A stretch of 64,000 bases of DNA from positions 41,861 through 105,860 of the forward strand of contig CAZAKI010000003.1 of assembly GCA_964485855.1 (NCBI GenBank), given 5' to 3'. This DNA is from UBA993 sp964485855 (GTDB taxonomy: Bacteria > Bacillota > Dethiobacteria > DTU022). The notes under the pieces are model-generated. The model was not told the DNA's origin. It saw only the letters and a program-made list of their open reading frames with translations, and did not search any database. Made by a program: the position numbers and the translations under genes. Positions within the stretch are counted from its first letter, which is position 1. The number at the start of each line of letters is the position of its first letter. Below are positions 16,469 through 25,700 of this stretch, in pieces.

Positions 16469-18652
16469 TTGACAAATTTGCACCTTACGAAGCACTATCG
16501 GCCAGGATCTAAAGAACTGGAAACTTTTTTCTATCCTTCATCAATTGCTGTGATTGGTGCCAGCCAAAATCCTTTAAAACCAAATGGTATTCCGCTTTAC
16601 CTGCTTAGTATGTTCGGCTATCCCGGTGAAATTTACCCGGTTAATCCCAAATATGAACGGGTTGGCGGGTTAAAGTGTTATCCGAATATTAATGATATAG
16701 AAGGTCCTGTAGATTTAGCTATAGTTGGAGTTGCAGCTGCCCAGGTAATGACAGTTTTGAAAGACTGTGTCCATAAGAAAGTTAAGTCGGTCATTGTTTT
16801 CACATCCGGTTTTGCTGAGGTCAGCGAGGAAGGAAGACTAGAACAGAAGCATATGCGCAAGCTCGCTGAGGAAAATGAAATGCGGATCTTAGGCCCAAAT
16901 TGTCTTGGTATCCTTAATTATTATAATGGATGTATGGCCAGTTTTTTCTATAACCAGGAAAGAAGTGACCTGGTGCATCCGGAATTACTTTCTTTTATTA
17001 CCCAGAGTGGCGGTCTGGGTGGAATAATCTATCAAATGATTATGCAGCTTTCCATCGGTTTCAACTACTTTGTCAGCACCGGGAACGAAGCAGATGTTTC
17101 TTTTGCGGAAATTCTTCATTACCTGGTTAACCGGGAGGAGGTTTCAATTGTTGCCGGTTACCTTGAAGGACTTCAGGGAGACGGTCGCCTGTTTATTGAT
17201 GCTTGTCAGAAAGCGCTTGAACAGAAAAAACTAGTTACAATGCTTAAGGTTGGTAAAACTTCCAGCGGCGCTGATGCAGCAGCTTCACATACCGGAGCTC
17301 TGGTTGGTGCAGATCAGGTTTATGAAGGGGTTTTTCAACAGTTTGGTGTAGTGCGTGCCGATGATGTCGAACAGATGAACGCCCTAGTTACTCTCTATGC
17401 AACCGGGCGTCTGCCGACCGGTAAGAATATGGCAGTGATCACCATATCCGGTGGCGGCGGTGTAGTTGTTGCCGATAAGTGCCCGGAATATAAGCTAGAG
17501 GTGGTCAAACTGACCGAGGAGACTCAAGACAAGCTAAGGGAATTTTTCCCTGCCTTTGGTGCTGTAAAAAATCCGGTTGATCTTACCTCACAGCTTTTTA
17601 TTGACACAACTCTTTTTCAGCGAGCCCTGAGGCTGGTCATGCAGGACCCAAATATTGATGTCGGCGGTTTTTTCTATAACCTGGAAATGCCTGATCCGGA
17701 TGCAGTAACAAAAATTATTGAAGTTTACAAAGAGATCGACAAACCATTGGTGATCTTTACCTGGCCTACCGGTCAGGATTATGCTCTTGAAGCAAAAAAA
17801 ACTTTAATCCAGGCCGGGGTACCGGTCATTGAACATATTCCAAGCGGCTTGTGGGCAATCAGTGCCCTTGCTGATTGGTTCAGAAAAACAAAAAACCGGA
17901 AAAGTTACCCGGTTTTCAAAACAGGGACTATGCAGGAACTCTCACTTGCTATTCTTGCAGAAAATCAAGAATATCCTGGGAAAGCCCTTTCTGAGTGGCG
18001 CTCAAAGAAGATATTATCGACGTACGGTATTCCGGTTACCAAGGAGATTTTGGTTCAAACCGCAAATGAAGCTCTGGTGGCTGCAAAAGAAATCGGTTTT
18101 CCTGTAGCGATGAAAATCATGTCAGCCGACTTGGTGCATAAAACTGATATTGGTGGGGTACTGCTTAATATTAGCAATGCTGAACAAGTGAAAAGGGCTT
18201 ATGCTGATCTGTTATCGATTGGAAGATCGAATAGTCCAGATGCCAAGATCGAGGGCATATTGATCCAGGAGATGATTGATCCTGGTCTTGAAGTGATCGT
18301 CGGTGTTAAGAATGATCCTATCTTTGGAACAGCAGTGGCTCTGGGATTAGGAGGCATTCATGTCGAAATCTTAAAAGATGTTTCGATTCGGGTTCTGCCG
18401 CTGAGTGAAGAAGATGCCTGGAATATGATCGAAGAGCTAAAGGGCAGCGCTTTGTTCAAGGGAGTGAGAGGCAGCTTGCCGCGAGACACCAAAGCACTGG
18501 TAGATATTTTACTGAAGGTGTCCCGGATGGCTTCAGAGCTTGAAGGTAAATTTGTTGAAATTGATATCAACCCGCTTATGGTCAGAGCAACCGGTGAAGG
18601 AGCAGTCGCCGTTGATGCTTTGATCATAACAGCAAATTCAGGGACACTGTAA
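16469..18652 (+). CDS. acd: ADP-forming acyl-CoA (acetate-CoA) ligase, fused alpha-beta
   Basis: Interconverts acyl-CoA, ADP and phosphate with the free acid, CoA and ATP, conserving energy in many anaerobes. 727 residues: CoA-binding Rossmann domain (SIAVIGASQNP), succinyl-CoA-ligase-like flavodoxin domains with the phosphohistidine loop SHTGALVG (His274), then an ATP-grasp domain from about 490 with GFPVAMKIMSADLVHKTDIGGV. TTG 16469 is chosen because AAAGGAGG lies eight bases upstream; an in-frame start at 16421 has no ribosome binding site. Substrate could be acetate or a longer acid. Divergent from the PBP gene. Confidence 0.92.
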   Translation: MTNLHLTKHYRPGSKELETFFYPSSIAVIGASQNPLKPNGIPLYLLSMFGYPGEIYPVNPKYERVGGLKCYPNINDIEGPVDLAIVGVAAAQVMTVLKDCVHKKVKSVIVFTSGFAEVSEEGRLEQKHMRKLAEENEMRILGPNCLGILNYYNGCMASFFYNQERSDLVHPELLSFITQSGGLGGIIYQMIMQLSIGFNYFVSTGNEADVSFAEILHYLVNREEVSIVAGYLEGLQGDGRLFIDACQKALEQKKLVTMLKVGKTSSGADAAASHTGALVGADQVYEGVFQQFGVVRADDVEQMNALVTLYATGRLPTGKNMAVITISGGGGVVVADKCPEYKLEVVKLTEETQDKLREFFPAFGAVKNPVDLTSQLFIDTTLFQRALRLVMQDPNIDVGGFFYNLEMPDPDAVTKIIEVYKEIDKPLVIFTWPTGQDYALEAKKTLIQAGVPVIEHIPSGLWAISALADWFRKTKNRKSYPVFKTGTMQELSLAILAENQEYPGKALSEWRSKKILSTYGIPVTKEILVQTANEALVAAKEIGFPVAMKIMSADLVHKTDIGGVLLNISNAEQVKRAYADLLSIGRSNSPDAKIEGILIQEMIDPGLEVIVGVKNDPIFGTAVALGLGGIHVEILKDVSIRVLPLSEEDAWNMIEELKGSALFKGVRGSLPRDTKALVDILLKVSRMASELEGKFVEIDINPLMVRATGEGAVAVDALIITANSGTL

Positions 18653-18665
18653 AACTGGCATACTA

Positions 18666-18674
18666 TGTTATAAT
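18666..18674 (+). promoter_or_regulatory. Extended -10 promoter before the NusG-II gene
   Basis: TGTTATAAT (TG at 18666-18667, TATAAT 18669-18674), just after the ligase stop codon. No convincing -35 box. The leader would be very short (about 12 bases). Confidence 0.4.
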
Positions 18675-18692
18675 CGTTATAGGTGAGCATCA

Positions 18693-19112
18693 GTGAAGCA
18701 ATATAAAATTATGAAAGCAGATTATGCGATCATTGGTCTGATCATAGTCATTGGTCTGGCCGGGTTTTTGTTTAACTGGCAGGGTGCCACTGCCGCAGAG
18801 CGTAAGTATGCTACTATTTATGTCGATAACAAGGCGGTTACGGAACTTTCACTGGCGCCGGGCGAGAAGTTTACTTACACTCTTTATTTCGGAGATCATC
18901 ATCAACATGAAGCATTTATCGAAGTCGATGACGGACGAATCAGAATGTTACCTATTGATGAGAATTTGTGTCCCAGAGCGGTATGTTCACATACGGGATG
19001 GATCGAACATAGTTATGAAAGTATTGTCTGTCTGCCTAATCAAATCATGATTGTGTTTTCTAATTCTGTAGGCAGTGAAAATAAAGATGGGATTGACAGT
19101 ATAACATATTAA
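18693..19112 (+). CDS. NusG domain II-containing membrane-anchored protein
   Basis: 139 residues with one N-terminal membrane segment (about 10-30) and an extracytoplasmic NusG domain II-like region (YVDNKAVTELSLAPGEKFTYTL, then DENLCPRAVCSHTGWI with two cysteines). Proteins of this kind are widespread in Clostridia; function is unknown. GTG 18693 has AGGTGAG five bases upstream; an in-frame ATG at 18711 is the alternative. Confidence 0.75.
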   Translation: MKQYKIMKADYAIIGLIIVIGLAGFLFNWQGATAAERKYATIYVDNKAVTELSLAPGEKFTYTLYFGDHHQHEAFIEVDDGRIRMLPIDENLCPRAVCSHTGWIEHSYESIVCLPNQIMIVFSNSVGSENKDGIDSITY

Positions 19113-19173
19113 TTTTTAATATGATGCTATTATTCCTTTTTTGGAGATTTGAAAGAACCTGTTTCGAACTCTG

Positions 19174-19202
19174 TTGACAAAGGAATATGTGGTTTATATA
19201 AT
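19174..19202 (+). promoter_or_regulatory. Perfect consensus sigma-A promoter before yceD-rpmF
   Basis: TTGACA (19174-19179), 17-base spacer, TATAAT (19197-19202): an exact match to the vegetative consensus. It would drive yceD and rpmF, with start near 19209. Confidence 0.85.
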
Positions 19203-19232
19203 TACTTTAGTTTTTTTCGGGGTTAATAAGCT

Positions 19233-19766
19233 ATGCAGATCTACTTGCCTGAATTGATGCTTAAGCAGGGCGAAGCTGTGGATTATAGTTTCGTTGAAGA
19301 TCTTGCGGTTTGCTTCGATGATTTTCCTGAAGGCGGGAACCTAGAGCTGTCCTTAGCGGCTTCGCTCAGCGGTGATCAGGTTGTGATCAATGGTTGCTTG
19401 GCGGTATCTACTTCAGCCATATGTTCCAGATGCCTGGAGCCGTTTAACCAAGTTTTTAAAACCGCTTTCAACGAAGCTTTTACTATCCTTAAGATTTCAT
19501 CAGTTGAAAAAAACAGGGATGCCCAAGCGGTTGAAACGGCAAATAAGCTTACGGTTTCAGGAGATTATCTTTATCTGGACGAGTACATTCGCCAGTTAAT
19601 TATTTTAGCTCAGGAGTATAATCCGTTATGTAATCCCGGTTGCAAAGGCATTTGTGCCGGTTGTGGCCAGGATTTAAATAAATCCTCCTGTCGCTGCAGC
19701 AATAGCCAAATTAAGGATGTAAGATTACTAAAGTTAAAAGAATTATTTCATGATCAAGAAGTCTAA
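19233..19766 (+). CDS. yceD: YceD/DUF177 family protein
   Basis: 177-residue DUF177 protein; family members are linked to large rRNA subunit assembly and are nearly always next to rpmF, as here. Visible cysteine motifs are CSRCLEPF near the middle and NPGCKGICAGCGQDLN with SCRC at the C-terminus, probably a metal site. The ribosome binding site is weak (CGGGGTT). It lies 15 bases before rpmF. Confidence 0.88.
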   Translation: MQIYLPELMLKQGEAVDYSFVEDLAVCFDDFPEGGNLELSLAASLSGDQVVINGCLAVSTSAICSRCLEPFNQVFKTAFNEAFTILKISSVEKNRDAQAVETANKLTVSGDYLYLDEYIRQLIILAQEYNPLCNPGCKGICAGCGQDLNKSSCRCSNSQIKDVRLLKLKELFHDQEV

Positions 19767-19781
19767 CAAGGAGGAGTTAAT

Positions 19782-19958
19782 ATGGCTGTTCCAAAGCGAA
19801 GGACCTCAAAGTCCAAGCGAAACATGAGGCGGTCTCAGAGCAAACTGACAGTTCCCCATTTAGTTCCCTGCCCGCAATGCCATGAACTAAAGCCTACTCA
19901 TCGGGTTTGTCTAAACTGTGGCTATTATAAAGACCGAGAAGCAGTTAAAGTGAATTAA
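19782..19958 (+). CDS. rpmF: Ribosomal protein bL32 (zinc-binding form)
   Basis: 50S subunit protein of 58 residues beginning MAVPKRRTSKSKRNMRRSQ, with zinc-binding Cys pairs CPQC and CLNC. AAGGAGGAG is about seven bases before ATG. The four cysteines make this the zinc-containing (C+) form. A hairpin follows the gene. Confidence 0.95.
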   Translation: MAVPKRRTSKSKRNMRRSQSKLTVPHLVPCPQCHELKPTHRVCLNCGYYKDREAVKVN

Positions 19959-19968
19959 CTTTAATATC

Positions 19969-20012
19969 GATCTACCCCTTTTATCAAGTGAATAAAAGGG
20001 GTAGATCATTTT
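19969..20012 (+). terminator. Hairpin after rpmF
   Basis: A 16-base-pair perfect stem, GATCTACCCCTTTTAT (19969-19984) with its complement ending at 20007, seven-base loop, followed by ATTTTAT. The T-run is short, so termination before plsX may be partial. Confidence 0.65.
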
Positions 20013-20044
20013 ATCAGCTCTTTTTTTAAGAGGAAGTGGTCTGA

Positions 20045-21067
20045 TTGGTCAAGGTGGCAGTTGATGCCATGGGAGGGGATAATGCTCCCGAAGAGATAGT
20101 CAAAGGCGCAATTTCTGCGCTTTCTTCATTAAATGACCTATATATATATTTAGTTGGTCGTCAAGAGATCATCGAGCCGATCTTAAAACAGCTAGATTAT
20201 CAGTCTTCCCGTGTCGAGATAATCCATGCCGATGAAATGATTAGCAGTAATGACGATCCGGGTTTATCAATTCGTAATAAAAAGGATTCTTCAATGGTTA
20301 CTGCTTTGCAGATGGTTAGAAACGGCGAGGCAGAGGCAGTGATCAGTGCCGGCAATACCGGAGCGTTTATGGTTGGGGGGCTCCTATTTTTAGGCCGGAT
20401 TGGTCGGATCAGCAGACCCGCACTATTAACTCCGATGCCCAGTTTTAGTGGCAGACCAGTACTATATTTAGATGTCGGAGCAAATATGGATGCCCGTCCT
20501 TTTCAGTTGTTGCAGTATGCTTATATGGGTAAAATTTATGCCGAAATGATCCTGAACAACCCAAATCCAAGGATAGCCTTGCTTAATGTCGGGACTGAAG
20601 CGAATAAAGGTAACAGCCAGGTTAAGAAAGCGCACCTACTTTTTATAAAAAATTTGCCCGGTTTTATTGGTAATATTGAAGGAACCGAAGCATATTTTGA
20701 CGCAGCCGACGTTGTGGTTTGTGATGGTTTTGTCGGCAATATATTTTTGAAAACCTCAGAAGGGCTTTCCAGGGCAATTTTAAGCTATATCAGACAAAAA
20801 ATTAAAAGTAGTATTAGGTACAAAGCCGGAGCGTTCCTGTTACAGCCAGTATTTTTAAGTTTAAAAGAACAGGTAGATGCTTCTGGTTATGGTGGAGCGC
20901 CTCTTTTGGGGGTAAAAGGACTTTGCGTCAAGTGTCACGGTTCATCCAAAGCCAGAGCCATTGAACAGTCGATTCATAAGCAGGTATACCCATTCGTGAA
21001 GAAAAAACTGATCGGCCTTTTTGAAGATGCCTTAGAAAACTTACAGGTTGACTACGTTGAACAATAA
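20045..21067 (+). CDS. plsX: Phosphate acyltransferase PlsX
   Basis: Makes acyl-phosphate from acyl-ACP for phospholipid synthesis by PlsY. 340 residues beginning VKVAVDAMGGDNAPEEIVKG, with the family segments AVISAGNTGAFM, YLDVGANMD and FVGNIFLKTSEG. Start is TTG 20045, with AGGAAG upstream. In many Firmicutes plsX is followed by fabD, fabG and acpP; here acpP follows directly after 155 bases without the fab genes. Confidence 0.95.
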   Translation: MVKVAVDAMGGDNAPEEIVKGAISALSSLNDLYIYLVGRQEIIEPILKQLDYQSSRVEIIHADEMISSNDDPGLSIRNKKDSSMVTALQMVRNGEAEAVISAGNTGAFMVGGLLFLGRIGRISRPALLTPMPSFSGRPVLYLDVGANMDARPFQLLQYAYMGKIYAEMILNNPNPRIALLNVGTEANKGNSQVKKAHLLFIKNLPGFIGNIEGTEAYFDAADVVVCDGFVGNIFLKTSEGLSRAILSYIRQKIKSSIRYKAGAFLLQPVFLSLKEQVDASGYGGAPLLGVKGLCVKCHGSSKARAIEQSIHKQVYPFVKKKLIGLFEDALENLQVDYVEQ

Positions 21068-21097
21068 ACTTATACCATTAAGCCACAGATGACTCTA

Positions 21098-21125
21098 TTG
21101 ATCATTTAGTTATTATTGATATACT
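21098..21125 (+). promoter_or_regulatory. Putative promoter of acpP
   Basis: TTGATC (21098-21103), 16-base spacer, TATACT (21120-21125) in the plsX-acpP gap. No FapR-like operator was recognised by eye. Confidence 0.45.
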
Positions 21126-21222
21126 AAATTTAAACTTTGAAATACTTAAGACTTTTTCTGCTTGTCTGCTTGACTGATCAATCAATAGCCTAGTCTGAGT
21201 TTATGCGAGAGGAGGTGGCCAG

Positions 21223-21450
21223 GTGAGCGTTGAAGCCAAAGTAAAAGCAATTATTTCCGATCAGTTGGAAGTAGCTGCTGATAAATTAACTATGGAAACT
21301 ACCTTTGAAGATATTGATGCAGATTCGCTGGATATCGTAGAGTTGGTGATGGCTCTTGAGGAAGAGTTTGATCTAGAAATCTCTGATCAAGAAATTGAGA
21401 ATATAAAAACTGTTGGTGATGTGATCAAATATATTGAATCACAGGTCTAA
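21223..21450 (+). CDS. acpP: Acyl carrier protein
   Basis: Carries acyl chains on a phosphopantetheine arm in fatty acid and lipid synthesis. 75 acidic residues with the attachment motif DADSLD (Ser35) and the four-helix ACP pattern. GTG 21223 lies behind the strong site AGGAGGTGG. Neighbours plsX and rnc are typical, but no fab gene is nearby. Confidence 0.96.
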   Translation: MSVEAKVKAIISDQLEVAADKLTMETTFEDIDADSLDIVELVMALEEEFDLEISDQEIENIKTVGDVIKYIESQV

Positions 21451-21464
21451 ATAAAGCTCGTTTT

Positions 21465-21478
21465 ATGATGATCATCAT
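21465..21478. repeat. Perfect palindrome after acpP
   Basis: ATGATGATCATCAT, 14 bp, lies 14 bases after the acpP stop. No T-run follows. The acpP-rnc gap of 208 bases otherwise shows no gene or clear promoter to me. Confidence 0.3.
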
Positions 21479-21658
21479 CTTGATGGCGCTGTTTAGCAAC
21501 CGGATTGTGTTTATAAGTTAGTGAAAAATAATGGTATCAATATTTACAATTACTACCAATTAATCTAGGCAGCGGCCGTTAAGCTATATTTTTATGAATA
21601 GATTCAAATAAACCTGGAGATTCTAGAGTCATACTGCATTAATAGAAGAGGAAAATAT

Positions 21659-22354
21659 ATGTCCTGGCCGGATAAAATAAAAGAACTCCTGAATCTGTTG
21701 GGTTGGGAGGCAATCAATCTTTCCTATTATGAGCAGGCTTTAACCCACAGTTCATATGCTCATGAAAAAGGCCACCGACGAATTCATAATGAAAGGCTTG
21801 AGTTCCTGGGAGATGCCGTATTGGAACTGGTAGTCAGTGATTTCCTTTTCAAAAAGTATCCTCATTTACCTGAAGGTAAATTAACCAAGTTACGAGCCGA
21901 CTTGGTTTGTGAAGTATCTTTGGCCCGTCTTGCTTATGATTTACACTTAGGCCGATATCTACATCTGGGCAAAGGTGAAATATTTAGTGGTGGGCAAAGT
22001 CGTCCCTCCTTGCTGTCTGATTCAGTAGAAGCATTAATAGGAGCAAACTATCTCGATTTGGGAATGGAGAGATGCAGACTTAATGTTTTAAGTTTGCTTA
22101 AACCGTTATTACAGGATTTACAGGAAGGGGCTATTTGCCGTGATTACAAAACATTGCTCCAGGAATTCACGCAGGCTCGTTACGCTGTAACGCCCAGTTA
22201 CAAAATAACTCGAGAAAGCGGCCCTGACCATGATAAGTTATTCGAGGCGGAAGTGGTCCTCTCATCAGAACCGGTTGGTACTGGTACAGGTCACAGTAAA
22301 AAGGAGGCGGAGCAGGCAGCAGCTAAAGAAGCCTGGATAAATCTAACAGCTTAA
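21659..22354 (+). CDS. rnc: Ribonuclease III
   Basis: Cuts double-stranded RNA in rRNA maturation and mRNA decay. 231 residues: catalytic domain with the signature HNERLEFLGDAVLELVVSDF (Glu and Asp metal ligands) and a second acidic site at DSVEALIGANYLD, then a C-terminal dsRNA-binding domain (KTLLQEFTQ to KKEAEQAAAKEAW). AGAGGAAAA lies just before ATG. Confidence 0.96.
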   Translation: MSWPDKIKELLNLLGWEAINLSYYEQALTHSSYAHEKGHRRIHNERLEFLGDAVLELVVSDFLFKKYPHLPEGKLTKLRADLVCEVSLARLAYDLHLGRYLHLGKGEIFSGGQSRPSLLSDSVEALIGANYLDLGMERCRLNVLSLLKPLLQDLQEGAICRDYKTLLQEFTQARYAVTPSYKITRESGPDHDKLFEAEVVLSSEPVGTGTGHSKKEAEQAAAKEAWINLTA

Positions 22355-22406
22355 AGAGAATTCCTGCATCTATTATTTATTATGGGAGGAGCATTTATTA
22401 AGGAAG

Positions 22407-22667
22407 ATGGAAACCTTAAAGGTGTCAGCTCATTCCAAGACAAAAGCTTTGGCCGGAGCCCTGGCAGCAGTAATCAGATCCGAAGGAACAGTTGAATTGC
22501 AGGCAATTGGAGCGGGAGCAGTTAACCAGGCGGTAAAAGCTATAGCCATCGCCAGAGGCTATGTTGCTCCAAATGGTTTTAACCTAGTTTTAATTCCTTC
22601 CTTTGTTGAAATTATCATTGACAATGAAGAGCGAACGGCAATTAAGTTTAGAGTGGAATCAAGATAA
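22407..22667 (+). CDS. spoVS: Stage V sporulation protein S
   Basis: Small Alba-like nucleic-acid-binding protein needed for normal spore coat and septation steps in Bacillus. 86 residues beginning METLKVSAHSKTKALAGALAA and containing AIGAGAVNQAVKAIAIARGYV and EERTAIKF, very close to the family. AAGGA is only 2-3 bases before ATG, while GGAGGA is 16 bases away, so initiation looks unusual. Its place between rnc and smc is not the Bacillus arrangement. Confidence 0.94.
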   Translation: METLKVSAHSKTKALAGALAAVIRSEGTVELQAIGAGAVNQAVKAIAIARGYVAPNGFNLVLIPSFVEIIIDNEERTAIKFRVESR

Positions 22668-22677
22668 TGCCTGTATC

Positions 22678-22716
22678 TAGGTAGGGGCAGGAAAGTAATA
22701 TTCTTGCCCCTACCTA
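22678..22716 (+). terminator. Strong hairpin after spoVS, no T-run
   Basis: TAGGTAGGGGCA pairs with TGCCCCTACCTA around a short inner stem, 22678-22716. The sequence after it is TAAATGATC, so it lacks a U-tract; it could be an RNA stabiliser or processing site rather than a terminator. Confidence 0.45.
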
Positions 22717-22769
22717 TAAATGATCACTATCCCCTAACCAATCACTAATTTAAGGCAAGGAGAATACTT

Positions 22770-25700
22770 TTGTATCTAAAAAGAATGGAATTATTTGGAT
22801 TTAAGTCTTTCGCAGATAAATCCGAATTAGGTTTACTCCCTGGAATTGCAGCTGTAATCGGTCCTAATGGTTGCGGAAAAAGTAATCTGGTGGATGCGGT
22901 ACGCTGGGCGCTTGGCGAACAGAGTGTTAAGTCTTTACGTGGCAATAAAATGGAAGAAATTATATTTTCCGGTAGCGAAAACCGCAAAGCATTGAACTTT
23001 GCCGAAGTATCTCTGACCTTTGACGGCGCAGGTAATTTTTTAAATTTGGATTATGATGAGATTACGATCACTAGGAGACTATTTCGCAATGGGGACAGTG
23101 AATATTATATTAATAAATCACCTTGTCGTTTAAAAGACATTACAGAAATGTTTATGGATACTGGATTGGGTAAAGATGTCTATTCTGTAATCGGGCAGGG
23201 TCGGGTTGATGAGATCATTAACAACAGACCGGAAGAGCGCAGGGAAATATTTGAAGAAGCTGCCGGCATTTTTAAATATAAATTACGCAAAAAAGAAGCA
23301 AGGCGTCGACTTGAAGAAACCAGAGAAAATCTGATCAGGGTTCAGGACCTAATTTTTGAGTTAGATAATCAAGTTGAACCTCTACAAGAACAGGCTGAAG
23401 TAACCAGGCATTATCGTGATTTAAAGCAGCAAGTTCAAGCCGAAGAAAAAAAATTGCTTTCCTTTCAGTTACGCAAAACACAGGCTGATTTGGATAAAGT
23501 TAATCGCCAGTTGCAATCTGTTAATGATGCTTTATTGTCAGCAGCAGCCCAGGGGGGGCAACGGGAGAAAGAACTGCAGGATTTAAAGAATAGGCTCTAT
23601 GATTGTCAGCAATTAAAGAAAGAAAAAGAATCTGAATACAATAATTTAGTGCGTACTCAGGAACAATTGCAATCAGAGATCAAGCTATTCTGTGAGCGGG
23701 AAAAACGATATAAAGAAAAAATTGAAGAGGATCGGCAGAATATTGCCAAGTTACAGGAGCTATCTTCAGAATATGCTGAACAGGTTTTGCAGGCCGAGAA
23801 AAAGCTTGCATTAAAGAAAACAGAGCTTACTAGTCTAGAAGAAGAGCTGCGCACTAACAGGGAATCCCTGGGCTTGCATGAAAAAAGTCCCCTGGCCCAT
23901 GAAGCGGAAAAGATGCAGGAGATAATCTATAAAGCTACAGCCCGGCGGGAAGCTGCAGAAATGAGTTTGGCAGAGAACAAGCGTAGATTAGAAAAAATGA
24001 GAGAGCAAAAAGAACAAATTAATTCTGATCTTGACAGCTTAAGGAAAAAGGATTTTGAACTGGCTAAAATGATTGACGATATGATTTTAGAGATAGCAGA
24101 GCTCAAAAAGCAATTAATTACACAAAGAGATCTAGAGGCAGCTGAAAGACTGGTAGAAGAACAATATAAAGAAGAGCTGAATTATTTTAGTACTGAGGCA
24201 AACAATCTTAAAGAAAAAGTTAACAGTATCCACAGTCGTTTGCAGCTCCTTGAAGAACAGGACCTTTCGCTTACCGGTTATTATCGGGGAGTTAAAGAAT
24301 TAATGCAGGCTCGCTCACAATTGCCTGGGATCATCGGTCCCGTAGCTGATCTGATCGAAGTTGAAGCTCCTTATGTTCAGGCAGTAGAATCGGCGCTGGG
24401 TAGTAGCCTGCAGTATCTTATTGCTGAATCAGAAAGCGCGGTCAGGGAAGCAATTCAATTTTTGCGGGATAATAAAAAGGGTTGGGCAACATTCCTGCCA
24501 CTGGATATTATCCATAAACCTGCTGAGCCAATGGAGCGTTTTTCCGATTGGCGAAATCAGTCAGGGGTAATTGGCAAAGCCTCTGAACTGATCAAGACAG
24601 ATCCTGCGTACCGTAAGGCAACCGATTACCTGCTAGCACCAACTATAATTTGCCGGACTTTAGACGATGCCTTAAATGCTGCCCGTTTTGTCAAACATAG
24701 CTGCCGGATTGTTACCCTGGAGGGGGAAATGATTAATCCTGGAGGAATAATCCGGGGAGGAAGCTTGCCGACCCGCAATGCCGGGATGCCCCTTGGAAGG
24801 CGGAAAGAGATCGATGTTTTAAAACAAGAATTAAACATTATAAATCGCAACCTTCAAAATACAGTCAATAAAGTTGAAAGCCTGACCAAACGCCTAAACG
24901 AGCAGAAACAAAAAGTGATTAATATTACAATTCAAAACCGAAAGATTTCTGATCACCATGATTCTGTCACTCGGGATTCCGAAAAAGCCCAATTAGAACA
25001 AAACACTGTCCGGCAGCGCCTTGAATCATTAGTAGGATTAATAAAAAATAGCGAAGAAGAAAATAATGAAGTCCAAAAAAGACATCAGGAACTAACAGCT
25101 GAAATCGAGCATTCTGAACAGGAGATAGCCGGGGGAGAAAAAGAGCTGGCGGCGATTAAAGAAGATTACAAAAAGTATTTAGAGCAGAAAGAAGCACTTG
25201 AACAAAAAGTTACCAACGTTTTAATCCAAATCAGCACCTGTCGGGAACAACATGAAAGTTTGGTAGAAAAGATTAACAACCTAATCTTATTAAAGCAAAA
25301 ACCAGATTCAGAGTTAGTTAGTAGGGAAGAGGATTTAATAAAAGTTCAACATGAGCTGCAGGATAATGCAGAAGCAAAAAACCAGTTAAAACAGAAACTG
25401 GAAGAACTTGATCTTCATAAGGGCGAATTAATGATTGAACTTGAAGGACTAAGCGGTCAGGCAAATTCTTTGGAAACTGAATTAATTGAATATGAAGAAC
25501 AAGAGAGACTCGAACAGGGTCGGATTACAAGACAGGAGAAAAGAGAACGGCAGTTGTCATTGGATCAGGCCAGGTTGCAGGCTGAATTAAATTACCAGGA
25601 GATGCATTTTCGGGAACTCTTTAATTCTCTCACCCTTGTAGATACCGATCAAGAATACAATCCGGAATTCGGCAGAGAACAAATTGAAAACTTGCGTGAA

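Noticed and set aside
21464..21520. 18-codon frame after acpP (starting MMIIILM)
   Set aside because: No ribosome binding site; the hydrophobic start arises from the ATGATGATCATCAT palindrome.
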